From: JAVJRN01 sp040218415
GTDB lineage: Bacteria > Bacteroidota > Bacteroidia > Cytophagales > Cyclobacteriaceae
Length of the DNA stretch: 64,000 bases
Assembly: GCA_040218415.1 (NCBI GenBank)
Contig: JAVJRN010000050.1
Coordinates: forward strand, 32,194-96,193
Direction of reading: 5' to 3'
Position numbers and translations under genes: made by a program. The notes beneath the pieces are model-generated. The model searched no databases. It saw only the letters and a list, made by a program, of their open reading frames with translations, and was not told the origin of the DNA. Numbering within the stretch: position 1 is the stretch's first letter; the number at the start of each line of letters is the position of its first letter. This document shows, piece by piece, positions 27,604 through 38,300 of the stretch.

Positions 27604-28368
27604 TTAACCATAAATTTTATTGAGAACTCCTGCCAACCGAATACCTGCTTGCTGTAATCTCAAATTCAATAAATCAATATTATCGAAGTTATATCTGTAA
27701 GTCAAATTCATGTTTTCTGGAAGATCATAAACTTGCTTACGGTATGATTTTGATTCATTGGCCCAGCCTAATACCGTGTCGTTTTGCCAATTTGTTTTGT
27801 TAGATTTTGATACACGATTGAGCCAATGTGTATATTCGGTAAAACTAAGCTGTTGCCCGTCAATCATTTCAGAATCCCAAACACGATGTAAATTGGAGTC
27901 CTCCCAGAAGTACTTGAGTTTGACGTCATTTCCTCCCTTATCTTCACCATTCCCAACATGCAGTGGCTGATGTATATCGCCAATTAAATGCACCAAACAA
28001 GATAAAGCGAAAAGTTCATCTTCATCAGTGAAGTTTTTAGATTCCAACTCAGCAATCAACCTTTCTATAGTCGCGATGATATCTGACTCCTCTGGTGTTC
28101 CTGCTTCGGCGTAAGTTTGGTCATCAGGAATCGTGGCATAATGCCAAGGTCCCATGTGTCTATAGGTATTATCAGACTTAATAAAATCCATGTAGGTGCT
28201 AACCTGAGCAAGAGTTTTTCCTTCTAATACTTTAGAAAGATTCTTTTTTGCCTTCTTCGACAAATGTAATTGTGCTAGGTATCCGACAATTCGGTGACCA
28301 TTTTGTCCCCAGCTGTAAGCAAAAGTTGTGGCAAAACACAAGCAGATTATAAAGAGCAATTTTCTCAT
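27604..28368 (-). CDS. S1/P1 nuclease family, secreted
   Basis: Zinc-dependent single-strand nuclease/3'-nucleotidase type. Signal peptide MRKLLFIICLCFATTFAYS is followed by the mature N-terminus WGQNGHRIVG, whose Trp and His are zinc ligands in P1 nuclease. Further ligand-bearing segments are GPWHYATIP, HLIGDIHQPLHVG and NLHRVWDSEM. The frame extends 45 bp upstream to 28413, but the start at 28368 puts the Trp right after the signal cleavage site. Probably digests nucleic acids in the periplasm for phosphate or nucleosides. Confidence 0.93.
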   Translation of the reverse strand: MRKLLFIICLCFATTFAYSWGQNGHRIVGYLAQLHLSKKAKKNLSKVLEGKTLAQVSTYMDFIKSDNTYRHMGPWHYATIPDDQTYAEAGTPEESDIIATIERLIAELESKNFTDEDELFALSCLVHLIGDIHQPLHVGNGEDKGGNDVKLKYFWEDSNLHRVWDSEMIDGQQLSFTEYTHWLNRVSKSNKTNWQNDTVLGWANESKSYRKQVYDLPENMNLTYRYNFDNIDLLNLRLQQAGIRLAGVLNKIYG

Positions 28369-28451
28369 AAGTGATTTTATAGATATGAAATGCGAAGATA
28401 GAGTCTTTTTCAAGTCAATGAAAACGGAGTAAATACATCATAACAAAAAAA

Positions 28452-28478
28452 AAGACGTTGCGATAATCGCAACGTCTT
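28452..28478 (-). terminator. stem-loop with A/T tract, likely terminator
   Basis: Stem GACGTTGCG / CGCAACGTC with a 5-nt loop, preceded on the plus strand by a run of A (a U-run on the minus strand). It may end the minus-strand cytochrome oxidase III-like transcript, about 135 nt after its stop. Read on the plus strand it heads a different possible leader; see findings. Confidence 0.6.
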
Positions 28479-28612
28479 AATCACCAACCTAACCTAAAAA
28501 AATGAAAATAACCAACCGTAGGAACGGCTAGAATTATTCGCATTCATGTGTTTTAACGGCTACATTGTTAGTATGTTTCAATTTTTTCTTATAATCTTTT
28601 TATTTTCTTCTT

Positions 28613-29203
28613 TTATAACAGAAAAGCCAGCAGAATTAACATCCATATTACATCTAAGTACAACCAGCATTGCGATAGCAGTGCAATCTTTCTAACCTCA
28701 AATGGATTTGCCTGAATTAACATGGCGTAGATTGGATCCATAGACATTTTTAAATACTTTCTAAATACTTTTCCTGAATACAGCACCATAAGGACTATGT
28801 GTACAACATGTAATCCAGATAGCAAATAAAAGAAATCATTAAAGCGACTAAGCGAGCCATTGTTTTTCATCTCAGACCAGCCCAAGTATTGGAAACCAAT
28901 AAATGCCAAACCACTCAATGTTAATATAAGCACCGAATTGCGAATGGCTTTCCAGTCTTCTTGAAAGAAAAGATGCTTAATCCTGAAAGAAAACTTTGAG
29001 CTAAACAATAGTACCATAGTACTCAAAATAAAGTACAAAGATAAATTGACGGATTCAGCGCTTTTTGAAAAAAAACTACTGACTATTAATACAGCGAAAA
29101 GTATAGCGCTGCTACCCATGAGCAAGTATACGATCAGCTCTGATGCGTGCATCTTTTCGTAAAAAGGTATGTGGCTGCTATGTTTAGTTTTCTGGTGCAA
29201 CAT
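28613..29203 (-). CDS. cytochrome c oxidase subunit III-like (heme-copper oxidase) protein
   Basis: 196-residue membrane protein with five hydrophobic segments. The motif YLLSGLHVVHIVLMVLY is the hallmark of the subunit III HxxH helix, and the C-terminal QCWLYLDVIWMLI matches the CyoC/CtaE end. Short form, lacking the first two helices of mitochondrial-type subunit III, as in CyoC-like and alternative oxidase families. No other oxidase subunits are adjacent, so it is either an orphan accessory or works with an oxidase encoded elsewhere. Confidence 0.85.
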   Translation of the reverse strand: MLHQKTKHSSHIPFYEKMHASELIVYLLMGSSAILFAVLIVSSFFSKSAESVNLSLYFILSTMVLLFSSKFSFRIKHLFFQEDWKAIRNSVLILTLSGLAFIGFQYLGWSEMKNNGSLSRFNDFFYLLSGLHVVHIVLMVLYSGKVFRKYLKMSMDPIYAMLIQANPFEVRKIALLSQCWLYLDVIWMLILLAFLL

Positions 29204-29257
29204 TATTTTGTGAATTATTAAACCGACTCTTAGCAGAAAGGTTCGAGATAATAAGAA

Positions 29258-29265
29258 TAGTTTTG
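29258..29265 (+). promoter_or_regulatory. -7 promoter element for mfd
   Basis: TAGTTTTG fits TAnnTTTG. Its position places the transcript start near 29272, which argues for the TTG start at 29284 rather than the TTG at 29263. The -33 element is poor, so confidence is modest. Confidence 0.35.
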
Positions 29266-29283
29266 TGCCCTATTTCCAATGTT

Positions 29284-32200
29284 TTGAAGTTAGAAGAATT
29301 AATTAGTCGATATTCCAAGAGTGCCTTTTTGGAAAAAATATCAAATGCTGTAGAAGCGAACAAGGTAACCCGTATCAAAGGGCTCTCGGGCAGCTTTGAT
29401 GCTATAGCAGCCAGCAGCCTGTTTCTTAGAAAGGGGGGATCCCACCTTTTTATTCTACACGATAAAGAAGAAGCAGCCTATTTTCTAGATGACCTGAGCA
29501 ACTTTGTGGATCGCGAAAAGCTGCACTTTTTTCCAAGTTCTTATAAAAAAGCCTATCAATTTGAAGAAACAGAAAATGCCAATGTTTTACAAAGAGCAGA
29601 AGTATTAAATCAAATTCAAAGCAATGAAAAAGAGGATCATCTGATCATCACGTATCCAGATGCGCTTTATGAAAAAGTGATTAACAAACAATCACTTACC
29701 GACAATACCTTTAAAATTTCCATCGGTGAGAAGTTAGATGTTGAATTCATTACTGAATTGCTGATCAGCTACGATTTTGAAAAAAGTGATTTCGTATATG
29801 AAGCAGGGCAGTTCGCAGTAAGGGGCGGAATTGTTGATGTTTTCTCATTTTCGAGAAGTTATCCATATAGGTTCGAGTTGTTTGGCGATGAAATAGAAAG
29901 CATCAGAGAGTTTGACCCAGAAACTCAACTTTCAACAAAAGTTTTGACCCACATTACGCTAATTCCCAACGTACAAACGAAACTACTTCGAGAACAGCGG
30001 CAGTCTTTTCTTTCCTTTCTTCCAAAAAATACTCGTCTCTGGATCAAGGATTATCGCGAAACCCTTGACTTGGTTGAAAAGGGATTTTTGAAGGCAAAAG
30101 AATCTTTTTCTTCGATAATGAAAGTAAGCGGCAACACTCAGGTTGTGCTGAACCCGGACGATCTTTTTGATTCAGAAAGTTCATTTTCGGCAATTCTTAA
30201 AACATTTAATTTAATTGAGTTTGGGAATAGATTTTATTTAAAACCAGATGAAGAATTCGATTTAAACATCAAAGCCCAACCGCATTTTCATAAAAACTTC
30301 AATTTACTAGCACAAGACCTACACAAATGGCAGCAGCAAACATTCAGCACTTTCATTTCCGCAGAATCATCGAAGCAACTCGAAAGGCTGGAAACGATTT
30401 TCCATGAAATAGACCCTGCTTTAAGGTTTGATGGACTTGCGGGTAGTTTGCGAGAAGGATTTATAGATGAAAACCATGAAATCGTCTGTTACACTGATCA
30501 CCAGATATTTGATCGATTTCACCAATACAAAACGAAAGAGAAGTTTTCCAAAACCAAATCTTTGACCCTACGAGAGCTGAAGACGCTGCAACCTGGGGAT
30601 TTCGTAGTGCACATAGATTATGGAATTGGACGGTTTGCTGGATTAGACACTGTAGAAACTAACGGTAGTAAGCAAGAAGTACTTAGATTAATCTATCGTG
30701 ACGATGATTTACTATATATAAGTATCCATTCACTACATAAGATATCTAAGTACTCAAGTAAAGACAGTACTCCACCAGCAATAAATAAACTCGGTACCCA
30801 AGATTGGGAAAACAAGAAGAAGCGGGTAAAAAAGCATGTAAAGGATATTGCAAAAGACCTGATAAGCCTTTATGCTAAAAGAAAAGCGGCTCCTGGTTTT
30901 CGTTTCGAGTTAGACGATTACTTACAAGCAGAATTAGAATCCTCTTTTCTATATCAAGATACGCCAGATCAAGCCAGCGCAACTGCAGATGTAAAGGCCG
31001 ATATGGAACAACCTCATCCTATGGATAGATTAGTCTGCGGTGATGTTGGTTTTGGAAAAACAGAAGTTGCTGTTCGTTCTGCATTTAAAGCTGTCAATAA
31101 TGGTAAACAAGTAGCCATTTTAGTACCAACAACCATTTTAGCCCTCCAGCATTATAGAACTTTTTCGGCAAGGCTTGAAGGTTTTCCCGTGACAGTCGAT
31201 TATATCAACAGGTTTAAGACCACCAAAGAAATAAATCAAATCAAGAAAAATGTAGCCAATGGCAAGATTGACATTTTAATCGGTACTCACCGAATTGTAA
31301 ACAAAGACATAGAATTCAAAGACCTTGGGTTGATGATCATTGATGAGGAGCAAAAGTTTGGAGTAAAAGTCAAAGAGAAACTTAAAGAAATGAGGGTAAA
31401 CGTGGATGCGCTCACCCTCACAGCAACACCAATTCCTCGAACCCTACATTTCTCTCTTATGGGCGCCAGAGATTTGTCAATCATCTCAACACCTCCGCCA
31501 AACCGGCGACCTGTGACCACCGAACTTCTTGAACTAAACGAAGAAGTCATTCGAGATGCTGTGAGTCATGAAATCAGAAGGGGAGGTCAAGTATTTTTTG
31601 TCCATAATAGGGTGAGCGATATTGAGCAAATTGGAAACTTAGTCTATAAGCTCGTCCCTGATGCTAAAATTGGAATTGCCCACGGACAAATGGATGGCAA
31701 AATGCTAGAAAAAGTAATGCTCAGGTTTATTGAAGGAGAATACGATGTATTAGTCTCTACCAACATTATTGAATCAGGGTTAGACATACCTAATGCCAAC
31801 ACCATTATAATAAATCGAGCGCATATGTTTGGTTTATCCGATCTCCATCAGATGCGAGGTAGGGTTGGGCGGTCAAACACGAAAGCCTACTGTTACCTGT
31901 TAACGCCTCCGGTATCTACTTTATCAGCTGATGCGAGAAAGAGGTTGACTACATTAGAGGAGTTTTCTGATTTAGGAGATGGAATAAAAGTAGCCATGAG
32001 AGACCTTGACATACGAGGTGCCGGAAATCTTCTGGGAAGTGAACAAAGCGGTTTTATTAATGACATGGGCTTTGACGTCTATCATAAAATACTCGATGAA
32101 GCCGTTTCTGAACTGAAAGAGACGGAATTTAAAAGTCTATTCGAAAAAGAACTCGGTAGTAAAGAGAACCTTGAAGCAATAAAACAAGATTGCACCATAG

Positions 32201-32649
32201 AAACAGACCTAGAGATATTAATTCCTGAAACCTATGTTCAAAATATTTCAGAAAGATTAAGCCTTTATTCTCAGCTGGATGATATCAAAACCAGCCAAGC
32301 CTTGTCAGACTTCCAAAAATCGATGCTCGATCGCTTTGGTCCCATACCTTCACAGGTAGAAGATCTTTTTAAATCAGTAGAACTTAGATGGGTTGCCATT
32401 CAACTAGGTTTCGAAAAGCTTTCGGTCAAAAGTGAGCAAATGAAGTGTTACGTCTCAGAAAATAAGGACGATACATATTTTCAGTCTGAGTTATTTGGTC
32501 AGATATTGAAATACGTTAAAATACATTCTAATCGCAGTAAAATGCGCGAATACAAGAAGAAACTCATTATAAGTTTCAGTGATATTGAACGAATCGAGGA
32601 TGCAATTTTAATATTACAAGAAATAAAAAGTCTCTCAGAGGGTGTTTGA
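29284..32649 (+). CDS. mfd: transcription-repair coupling factor
   Basis: Large ATP-dependent translocase that removes RNA polymerase stalled at lesions and recruits UvrA. UvrB-homologous N-terminus, the CarD-like RNAP-interaction region (QPGDFVVHIDYGIGRFAGL), then a RecG-type helicase core with Walker A GDVGFGKTE, DEEQ box and motif VI QMRGRVGRS, and the TRCF C-terminal domain. 1122-1129 residues is the usual length. The start is not ATG: TTG at 29284 (MKLEELISRYSK) gives the family-like N-terminus, with TTG at 29263 as an alternative. Divergent from the oxidase III-like gene. Confidence 0.95.
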   Translation: MKLEELISRYSKSAFLEKISNAVEANKVTRIKGLSGSFDAIAASSLFLRKGGSHLFILHDKEEAAYFLDDLSNFVDREKLHFFPSSYKKAYQFEETENANVLQRAEVLNQIQSNEKEDHLIITYPDALYEKVINKQSLTDNTFKISIGEKLDVEFITELLISYDFEKSDFVYEAGQFAVRGGIVDVFSFSRSYPYRFELFGDEIESIREFDPETQLSTKVLTHITLIPNVQTKLLREQRQSFLSFLPKNTRLWIKDYRETLDLVEKGFLKAKESFSSIMKVSGNTQVVLNPDDLFDSESSFSAILKTFNLIEFGNRFYLKPDEEFDLNIKAQPHFHKNFNLLAQDLHKWQQQTFSTFISAESSKQLERLETIFHEIDPALRFDGLAGSLREGFIDENHEIVCYTDHQIFDRFHQYKTKEKFSKTKSLTLRELKTLQPGDFVVHIDYGIGRFAGLDTVETNGSKQEVLRLIYRDDDLLYISIHSLHKISKYSSKDSTPPAINKLGTQDWENKKKRVKKHVKDIAKDLISLYAKRKAAPGFRFELDDYLQAELESSFLYQDTPDQASATADVKADMEQPHPMDRLVCGDVGFGKTEVAVRSAFKAVNNGKQVAILVPTTILALQHYRTFSARLEGFPVTVDYINRFKTTKEINQIKKNVANGKIDILIGTHRIVNKDIEFKDLGLMIIDEEQKFGVKVKEKLKEMRVNVDALTLTATPIPRTLHFSLMGARDLSIISTPPPNRRPVTTELLELNEEVIRDAVSHEIRRGGQVFFVHNRVSDIEQIGNLVYKLVPDAKIGIAHGQMDGKMLEKVMLRFIEGEYDVLVSTNIIESGLDIPNANTIIINRAHMFGLSDLHQMRGRVGRSNTKAYCYLLTPPVSTLSADARKRLTTLEEFSDLGDGIKVAMRDLDIRGAGNLLGSEQSGFINDMGFDVYHKILDEAVSELKETEFKSLFEKELGSKENLEAIKQDCTIETDLEILIPETYVQNISERLSLYSQLDDIKTSQALSDFQKSMLDRFGPIPSQVEDLFKSVELRWVAIQLGFEKLSVKSEQMKCYVSENKDDTYFQSELFGQILKYVKIHSNRSKMREYKKKLIISFSDIERIEDAILILQEIKSLSEGV

Positions 32650-32797
32650 AAACAATAATTTATCGAAATTGAGGTTTTAATTTCGAATTAGTGCGTATAT
32701 ATGTCTCAAATCATTGTCTAGTATCGCTAATTTTGAAATATTTGTGTTAAATACTATTTTGAAGCGTTTTAAGTAAACAAGTAAAGACGAACAGGTT

Positions 32798-34132
32798 ATG
32801 AAAAAATTTGTAAATGCAACTAGCATACCCGCTTTGGTTGCGGCGTTTGCGTTATTCCTAAGCTCATGCTCAGGAGGCGGAGCACCAACTAGTGTATATC
32901 CAGGCCCATACAGTATGGCCACAGGATTAGAATTCAACGAAGAAGGAGGATTCCAAGTAAATGAATTCAATGGACAGCCAGAAGGACCTAATCTAATTTT
33001 TATAGAAGGTGGTCGAACTGTTCTAGGTTCTTTTGAAGAAGATTTATTAAACAGCCACGACAATATTGAAAGAGCAGTTACAGTCGCATCCTTTTATATG
33101 GACGAAACGGAAGTTGCCAATATTAACTGGTTAGAGTACGAATTCTACATCAAACAAGATAGTGACGAGTATTATTGGAAAAATAACTTACCAGATACTT
33201 CCGTTTGGGCAAAAGACCTTGCTTACAATGATCCGTATGTAGACCATTATTACAGATATCCTGGTTTCAGGTTTTTTCCTGTAGTAGGAGTTAATTGGAG
33301 ACAAGCCGTGAACTATTGCCAATGGAGAACCAGAGTGGTTAATATGAAATTAGCTCAGGATGCTGGAATTTTAGACCCATTTGCCGGTGGTGGCGGTGGT
33401 ATTGATGATTTTGCAGGTGCTGAGGGAGATCCTGTAGCATCAAGCTCAGGATCACCAAGAATTCCGTTAGAGTCAGGAGTAGTTCTTCCTAACTACAGAC
33501 TTCCTACAGAAGCTGAGTGGGAATATGCGGCTCAAGCATTGATAGGAACGCAGTGGTTAGACGAAAATCAAACGCATAGAAGACTTTATCCTTGGGATGG
33601 TCACGCACTTAGAAACCCTTATGGAAAAAGCATGGGTTACTTTCTTGCCAACTTTAAAAGAGGAAAAGGTGATTATGCAGGTATAGCAGGTAAGCTTAAT
33701 GATGGTGCTATGATTCCTACATATGTATATGATTATCCACCAAATGATTTCGGTTTGTATAACATGGCTGGAAATGTGAACGAGTGGGTACAGGATGTTT
33801 ACAGACCTCTGTCATTCCAAGAAATGGAAGATATGAACCCAGTAAGAAGAAATGGAATAGGTGATCCTGAAACTGGATATGACGCAAATTATTCTTTTAT
33901 AGGTAATGAAAGAGAATACGCTGAAGACGAATGGGTTAATAAAACTGGTTTGCAGAAATCATACGATCCAGATAGCCCTCCAACAAAAAGAATGAGAGTT
34001 TATAAAGGTGGATCATGGGCTGATGTAGCTTATTGGTTATCACCAGGAACAAGACGTTCAATGTTTGAAGATTCTGCAACATCTACTATTGGTTTTAGAT
34101 GTGCAATGATTAGAGCAGGAACGAATTACTAG
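32798..34132 (+). CDS. gldJ: gliding motility / type IX secretion lipoprotein GldJ-like
   Basis: 444-residue lipoprotein (LFLSSCSGGG lipobox) with an FGE-sulfatase (SUMF1) fold. GldJ-typical segments are PNLIFIEGGRTVLGSFEED, DETEVANINWLEYE, LPTEAEWEYAAQA, AGNVNEWVQDVYRP and the C-terminal KGGSWADVAYWLSPGTRR then GFRCAMIR. In Flavobacterium GldJ is an outer-membrane lipoprotein needed for gliding and T9SS. It is not catalytic there, although it uses the formylglycine-enzyme fold. GldK is the main alternative; the GRTVLGSFEED start and tail favour GldJ. It stands alone with its own terminator. Confidence 0.82.
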   Translation: MKKFVNATSIPALVAAFALFLSSCSGGGAPTSVYPGPYSMATGLEFNEEGGFQVNEFNGQPEGPNLIFIEGGRTVLGSFEEDLLNSHDNIERAVTVASFYMDETEVANINWLEYEFYIKQDSDEYYWKNNLPDTSVWAKDLAYNDPYVDHYYRYPGFRFFPVVGVNWRQAVNYCQWRTRVVNMKLAQDAGILDPFAGGGGGIDDFAGAEGDPVASSSGSPRIPLESGVVLPNYRLPTEAEWEYAAQALIGTQWLDENQTHRRLYPWDGHALRNPYGKSMGYFLANFKRGKGDYAGIAGKLNDGAMIPTYVYDYPPNDFGLYNMAGNVNEWVQDVYRPLSFQEMEDMNPVRRNGIGDPETGYDANYSFIGNEREYAEDEWVNKTGLQKSYDPDSPPTKRMRVYKGGSWADVAYWLSPGTRRSMFEDSATSTIGFRCAMIRAGTNY

Positions 34133-34157
34133 TTAATACTACAAACGCGAAAAATAG

Positions 34158-34193
34158 ATAAGGGTGAGATTAATTTCTCACCCTTATTTTTTT
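34158..34193. terminator. terminator between gldJ and comF
   Basis: A 10-bp stem (AAGGGTGAGA / TCTCACCCTT) with a short loop and a T-run after it on the plus strand. It lies between the convergent gldJ and comF genes and overlaps the comF 3' end. Confidence 0.85.
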
Positions 34194-34894
34194 GGCATAG
34201 CCAAAGAAACCACCCCAACGGAAGTCACTCCCGCCAAAATAAGAGCCTCTACAGCAGCTGATATCGTAGCTCCTGTCGTGATCACATCGTCTACGAGCAG
34301 GATTCGCCGTTCATTTAAGTCATATTCATCATTAACCACGAAAGGATTGTTTAATCCTGACCATCTGTGGACTTTATCTTTCCTAGTTTGTGTTTTCGTA
34401 AACACCGTGCGAATAAGTCCATGAGGAGCGTGAGGTAATTTCAGCTTCTCTGCTATAGGGTTAGCAATACATTCCGATTGATTGTAGCCTCTTGTCCTCA
34501 ATTTGTTTTTATGTAAAGGAATCGGAATTACGAGATCGTATTTTTCGTGAAAGTTTGCTTTTGACAGTTCCTCTGCAAACATAGACCCAAGAATATGACC
34601 AAATTGTTGATTATCCTTGTATTTAAGTGCGTGGATTAATTTTTGCCCAATACCTTTGGGGCGGTATATTAAAAAACTTTTTACATTGTCTATTTTAGGT
34701 TCAAAAATAAATTTATTCTTTAGTTCTTTCTCCAAAATCATATTTGATGAACACCTTGGTAGATTAGCTAAGCATATAGAACAAATTCCCTTTTCGTAAT
34801 TGAAAAGGACTTTAGAACAATTGATACAAACATTTGGATAGATTAAAGAAACAAAACTTTCTATGAGTTCAATAACAATACCTTTAGCTTTCAT
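34184..34894 (-). CDS. comF: ComF family protein (competence-linked phosphoribosyltransferase)
   Basis: 236 residues. N-terminal zinc-ribbon-like Cys cluster (CINCSKVLF, GICSICLANLPRC), a double-pair pattern typical of ComF/GntX, and a C-terminal phosphoribosyltransferase motif RILLVDDVITTGATISAAVEAL with the paired Asp that binds PRPP. Likely involved in DNA uptake or nucleotide salvage; the exact reaction is unknown. Confidence 0.9.
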   Translation of the reverse strand: MKAKGIVIELIESFVSLIYPNVCINCSKVLFNYEKGICSICLANLPRCSSNMILEKELKNKFIFEPKIDNVKSFLIYRPKGIGQKLIHALKYKDNQQFGHILGSMFAEELSKANFHEKYDLVIPIPLHKNKLRTRGYNQSECIANPIAEKLKLPHAPHGLIRTVFTKTQTRKDKVHRWSGLNNPFVVNDEYDLNERRILLVDDVITTGATISAAVEALILAGVTSVGVVSLAMPKK

Positions 34895-34921
34895 AAATTG
34901 AAATATAATAAATTCAGGTAA

Positions 34922-35293
34922 ATGGTATATAATAAAGATCTGAGTTTACAGAAAGACTGGGTCAAATTGCTACTGCATTTAGAAGTTAGTCTCGGTAAAA
35001 AACCAAAAGACCTTAATGCCGTACTATTTTTAATTGGAGTCCAAGAGCTCGGTGCAGGGAGAAAAAACTTTTCCAAAGAAGAGAAACAAGATTTAATGCA
35101 CATCGCCATTTGTAAAGTATTGTCTTTCGGTGGTTTTTACGAACTAGATGGGCTGGATAATGAAGGCTGGCCTCATTGGAGACTCATAAAAAGCCTCCCT
35201 AGATTCGACCTCCTTGAACAAGAAAAACTGTTAAAAATGTACGTACTTGAATACTTTGATAAGGAATTGGGTTTCGATCTCAATCATAATTGA
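34922..35293 (+). CDS. conserved hypothetical protein
   Basis: Not assigned. 123 residues, soluble, helical, with no signal or membrane segment. Recognisable blocks are LGKKPKDLNAVLFLIGVQELGAG and GWPHWRLIKSLPRFDLLEQEK, with conserved Trp/His. It sits just upstream of the DUF4175 gene (23 bp) and divergently from comF (28 bp), so it probably heads the operon running through ybeY and mnmG. Confidence 0.75.
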   Translation: MVYNKDLSLQKDWVKLLLHLEVSLGKKPKDLNAVLFLIGVQELGAGRKNFSKEEKQDLMHIAICKVLSFGGFYELDGLDNEGWPHWRLIKSLPRFDLLEQEKLLKMYVLEYFDKELGFDLNHN

Positions 35294-35315
35294 TTAAAAT
35301 ACGTTAGTCCCTGCT

Positions 35316-38300
35316 ATGAGCCATCAAATAATTAAAGATAAAATTGAATCCTATCGGAGAAAGAGATATCGCAATGATATTATTCGAGGGATTATATTTT
35401 TCTTACTTATTTCAATAAGTGCTTTCTTCGTTTTTTCTTTTCTCGAAGATCAATTTTGGTTTGACTCACTGACTCGCACCATCTTCTTTTTAATATTCCT
35501 AGGAACATCTATATCCCTGTCTGTTCTATTTGTCATTAAGCCCGTGACAGAATTGTTTCGGTTAAGAAAAGGAATCAATGATGTCGATCTGGCCAAAGAA
35601 ATAGGTCTTAGCTTCCCGATAATTCAAGATAAATTGTTGAACTATCTACAGCTCTCGCAAAATCCCGATCATAACGAATTATTGATAGCGGCTCTCGAAC
35701 AGAAGACAAGGGATATGCAAATAGTCAATTTCGAGTCTAGTATCAACATTAAGAAAAACTTAAAGTACGGCTATTGGTTAATCGGGCTATTAACAATTGT
35801 ATCTCTGGCCGCTTTTGTAAGTCCCTCACTTATTTCTGATAGCCCTAAACGTATAGTCAATTTCAATCGGGAATTTAATAAACCTGCACCTTTCAACTTT
35901 TCGTTTCAAGCATCTGATTATCAGGCTTTTATAGGTGAAGACTTTTTTGTTCAACTCAACCTTATTGGTCAAAATATTCCCGAAAATATTAGCTTAATTC
36001 AAAATTCACGAGCGACAGTTTTATCTCCTCGTCCCGATGGGTCGTATCACTTAAAATTTTCCAACATAAGGGAAAACATCTCATTCTTTGTTGAAGCAGC
36101 AGGGTTTAAGTCAAATTCTCAAGTGATTGAAGCTGTACCTAGACCCGAATTAGTAAAACTGACATTATCCCTGAATTACCCCAACTATACTGGACTTAAA
36201 AACGAAATCATTGATAATACTGGGAGTAAAATTGTTCCCCAGGGTACTGAGATTACTTGGGAACTTAATACTAAAAACACCATAAACAGCTATTTGATTA
36301 ATGATTCGGATACAAGCCAATTCACGGTAAGCAATAACCGTTCATCCGTCTCCCGTCAGATACTTGATAACTTCGATTATGGAATTTTGCTTAAAAATGA
36401 ATTCGGACTCAATAAGACACCTATACGCTATTCCATAAACGTGATAGAAGATAAAGCGCCAAGTATAGATGTAAACTACATTCCTGATACAACACTTTAT
36501 CAAAACTTAATTATTGATGGTTCTATTTACGACGATTATGGATTTAGTGCGTTATACGCACAAATTAAAGAAATTGAATCTGGAGCAACACACACCGTAA
36601 ATATTGCTTTCAATAAAAATAAAAACAATCAGTCTTTTATTCAAGTCCTTGATATTAACCCTTTTATCAAAGATCATAGCTCGATAGAAGTCGCTATATA
36701 CGTAAAAGATAATGACGGAGTAAATGGATCAAAGTTGGCTAAATCAAAAACATTCTATTTTGATAAGCCAGATGAAAAGGAGCTCACCAAAAAACTAGAT
36801 GACCAGCAGCTTCAAGCAGAGAACAGATTAGAAGACTCGAGAAGTCAGAGCCAAGAACTTTCCGAACAGCTTGAAAAACTCGAGAATAAACTTAAGAGTA
36901 AAGCAGAAATTGGCTGGCAGGAAGAAAAAATGATAGAGAATATCCTAAAAGACAGAAATAAAATAGAAAGTCAGCTGGAAAAACTCACAAAAGAGCACGA
37001 CGATCTGCTAAAAATGCAAGATAAGTTCCAACCAGCAGATGATAAGCTGAAAAAGAAGTCTCAGGAACTACAGAAGCTAATTGACGAGCTTCTTGATGAA
37101 GAAACTAAAAAGCTCTACGATGAGCTGAAGAAATTACTAGCCGAACAAGCTGATAATCAAGAAGTAAAAGATCAACTTTCAAAAATCAACAAAAAGGAGA
37201 ATAATTTAGAAAAAGAGCTAGAACGGACACTCGAACTGTTTAAAAGAATGAAACTCGAAATGGAGATTCAAAAAACAGCGAATGACCTCAACAAACTTGG
37301 CGACAAGCAAGAGAATTTATCACAGAAGGAAGACACTCCAGAGTCGCACACCGATGAACAAAAAGAAATCAATGATGAATTTGATAAGATTAAGGAGAAC
37401 CTTGATAATATTAACAAGCTCAACGAGGAACTTAGTAGGCCTGAGCCAATATCAGACTTTAATGATGAAGCGAATGACATTCAAAAAGATTTAGAACAAC
37501 TTTTGGAGAATATGAAAACAGATGACTCCAAAAAAACTAAAACGAAACAAAAAGATGCTGCCGGACAGATGAAAAAGATGGCAAGTAAAATGGACCAAAT
37601 GCAGGGAGGTATGGAGATGGAGATGATGCAGGAGAACATGCAAGATTTGGAAAATATTGTTGACAATCTTATAAGGCTATCTTTTGAAGAAGAAAGGTTG
37701 ATTAAAGAATTTCAACAGGTCAATCAAGTAGATCCGAGGTTTCTAGAACTATCACAGGATCAGTTAAAACTTGTGAAAAACACTGAGGTAGTCAAAGACA
37801 GCTTAACAGCACTCGCCAGCAGAGTCGTTCAGATAAGCAACTTCATAACCAGAGAAGTATCCCAGATTAGTGAGAATCTTGACGATGCTATGGAAGAACT
37901 TCGTGAAAGGAACAAAAACAAGGCCACTAGTCACCAACAATATGCCATGACATCAATGAACAACCTTGCCTTATTACTAGGTGATGTTTTAGAACAGATG
38001 CAAATGGCTATGTCAGAAGCAATGGGTAAACCTAAACCAGGAAACAAAAAACAACAAGGACTACCAGATATGAGCCAAGTACAAAAACAACTTAGCGAGC
38101 AGATTCAAGAACTAAAAAAGAGTGGTAAATCAGGCCGGCAATTATCTGAAGAACTTGCACAGCTTGCAGCGGAACAATCAATGTTACGTGAAGAAATGAA
38201 ACAGCTTCAGGAACAGTTGGAAGGTCAACCTGAAAACGGTGGTGCAGCAAAGTCGCTTAAAGAGATTATCCAGAAAATGGAAGAAAATGAAGAAGATCTG

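Noticed and set aside
32677..33063. 128-codon minus-strand ORF
   Set aside because: Antisense to the 5' end and promoter of gldJ, which has strong family support.
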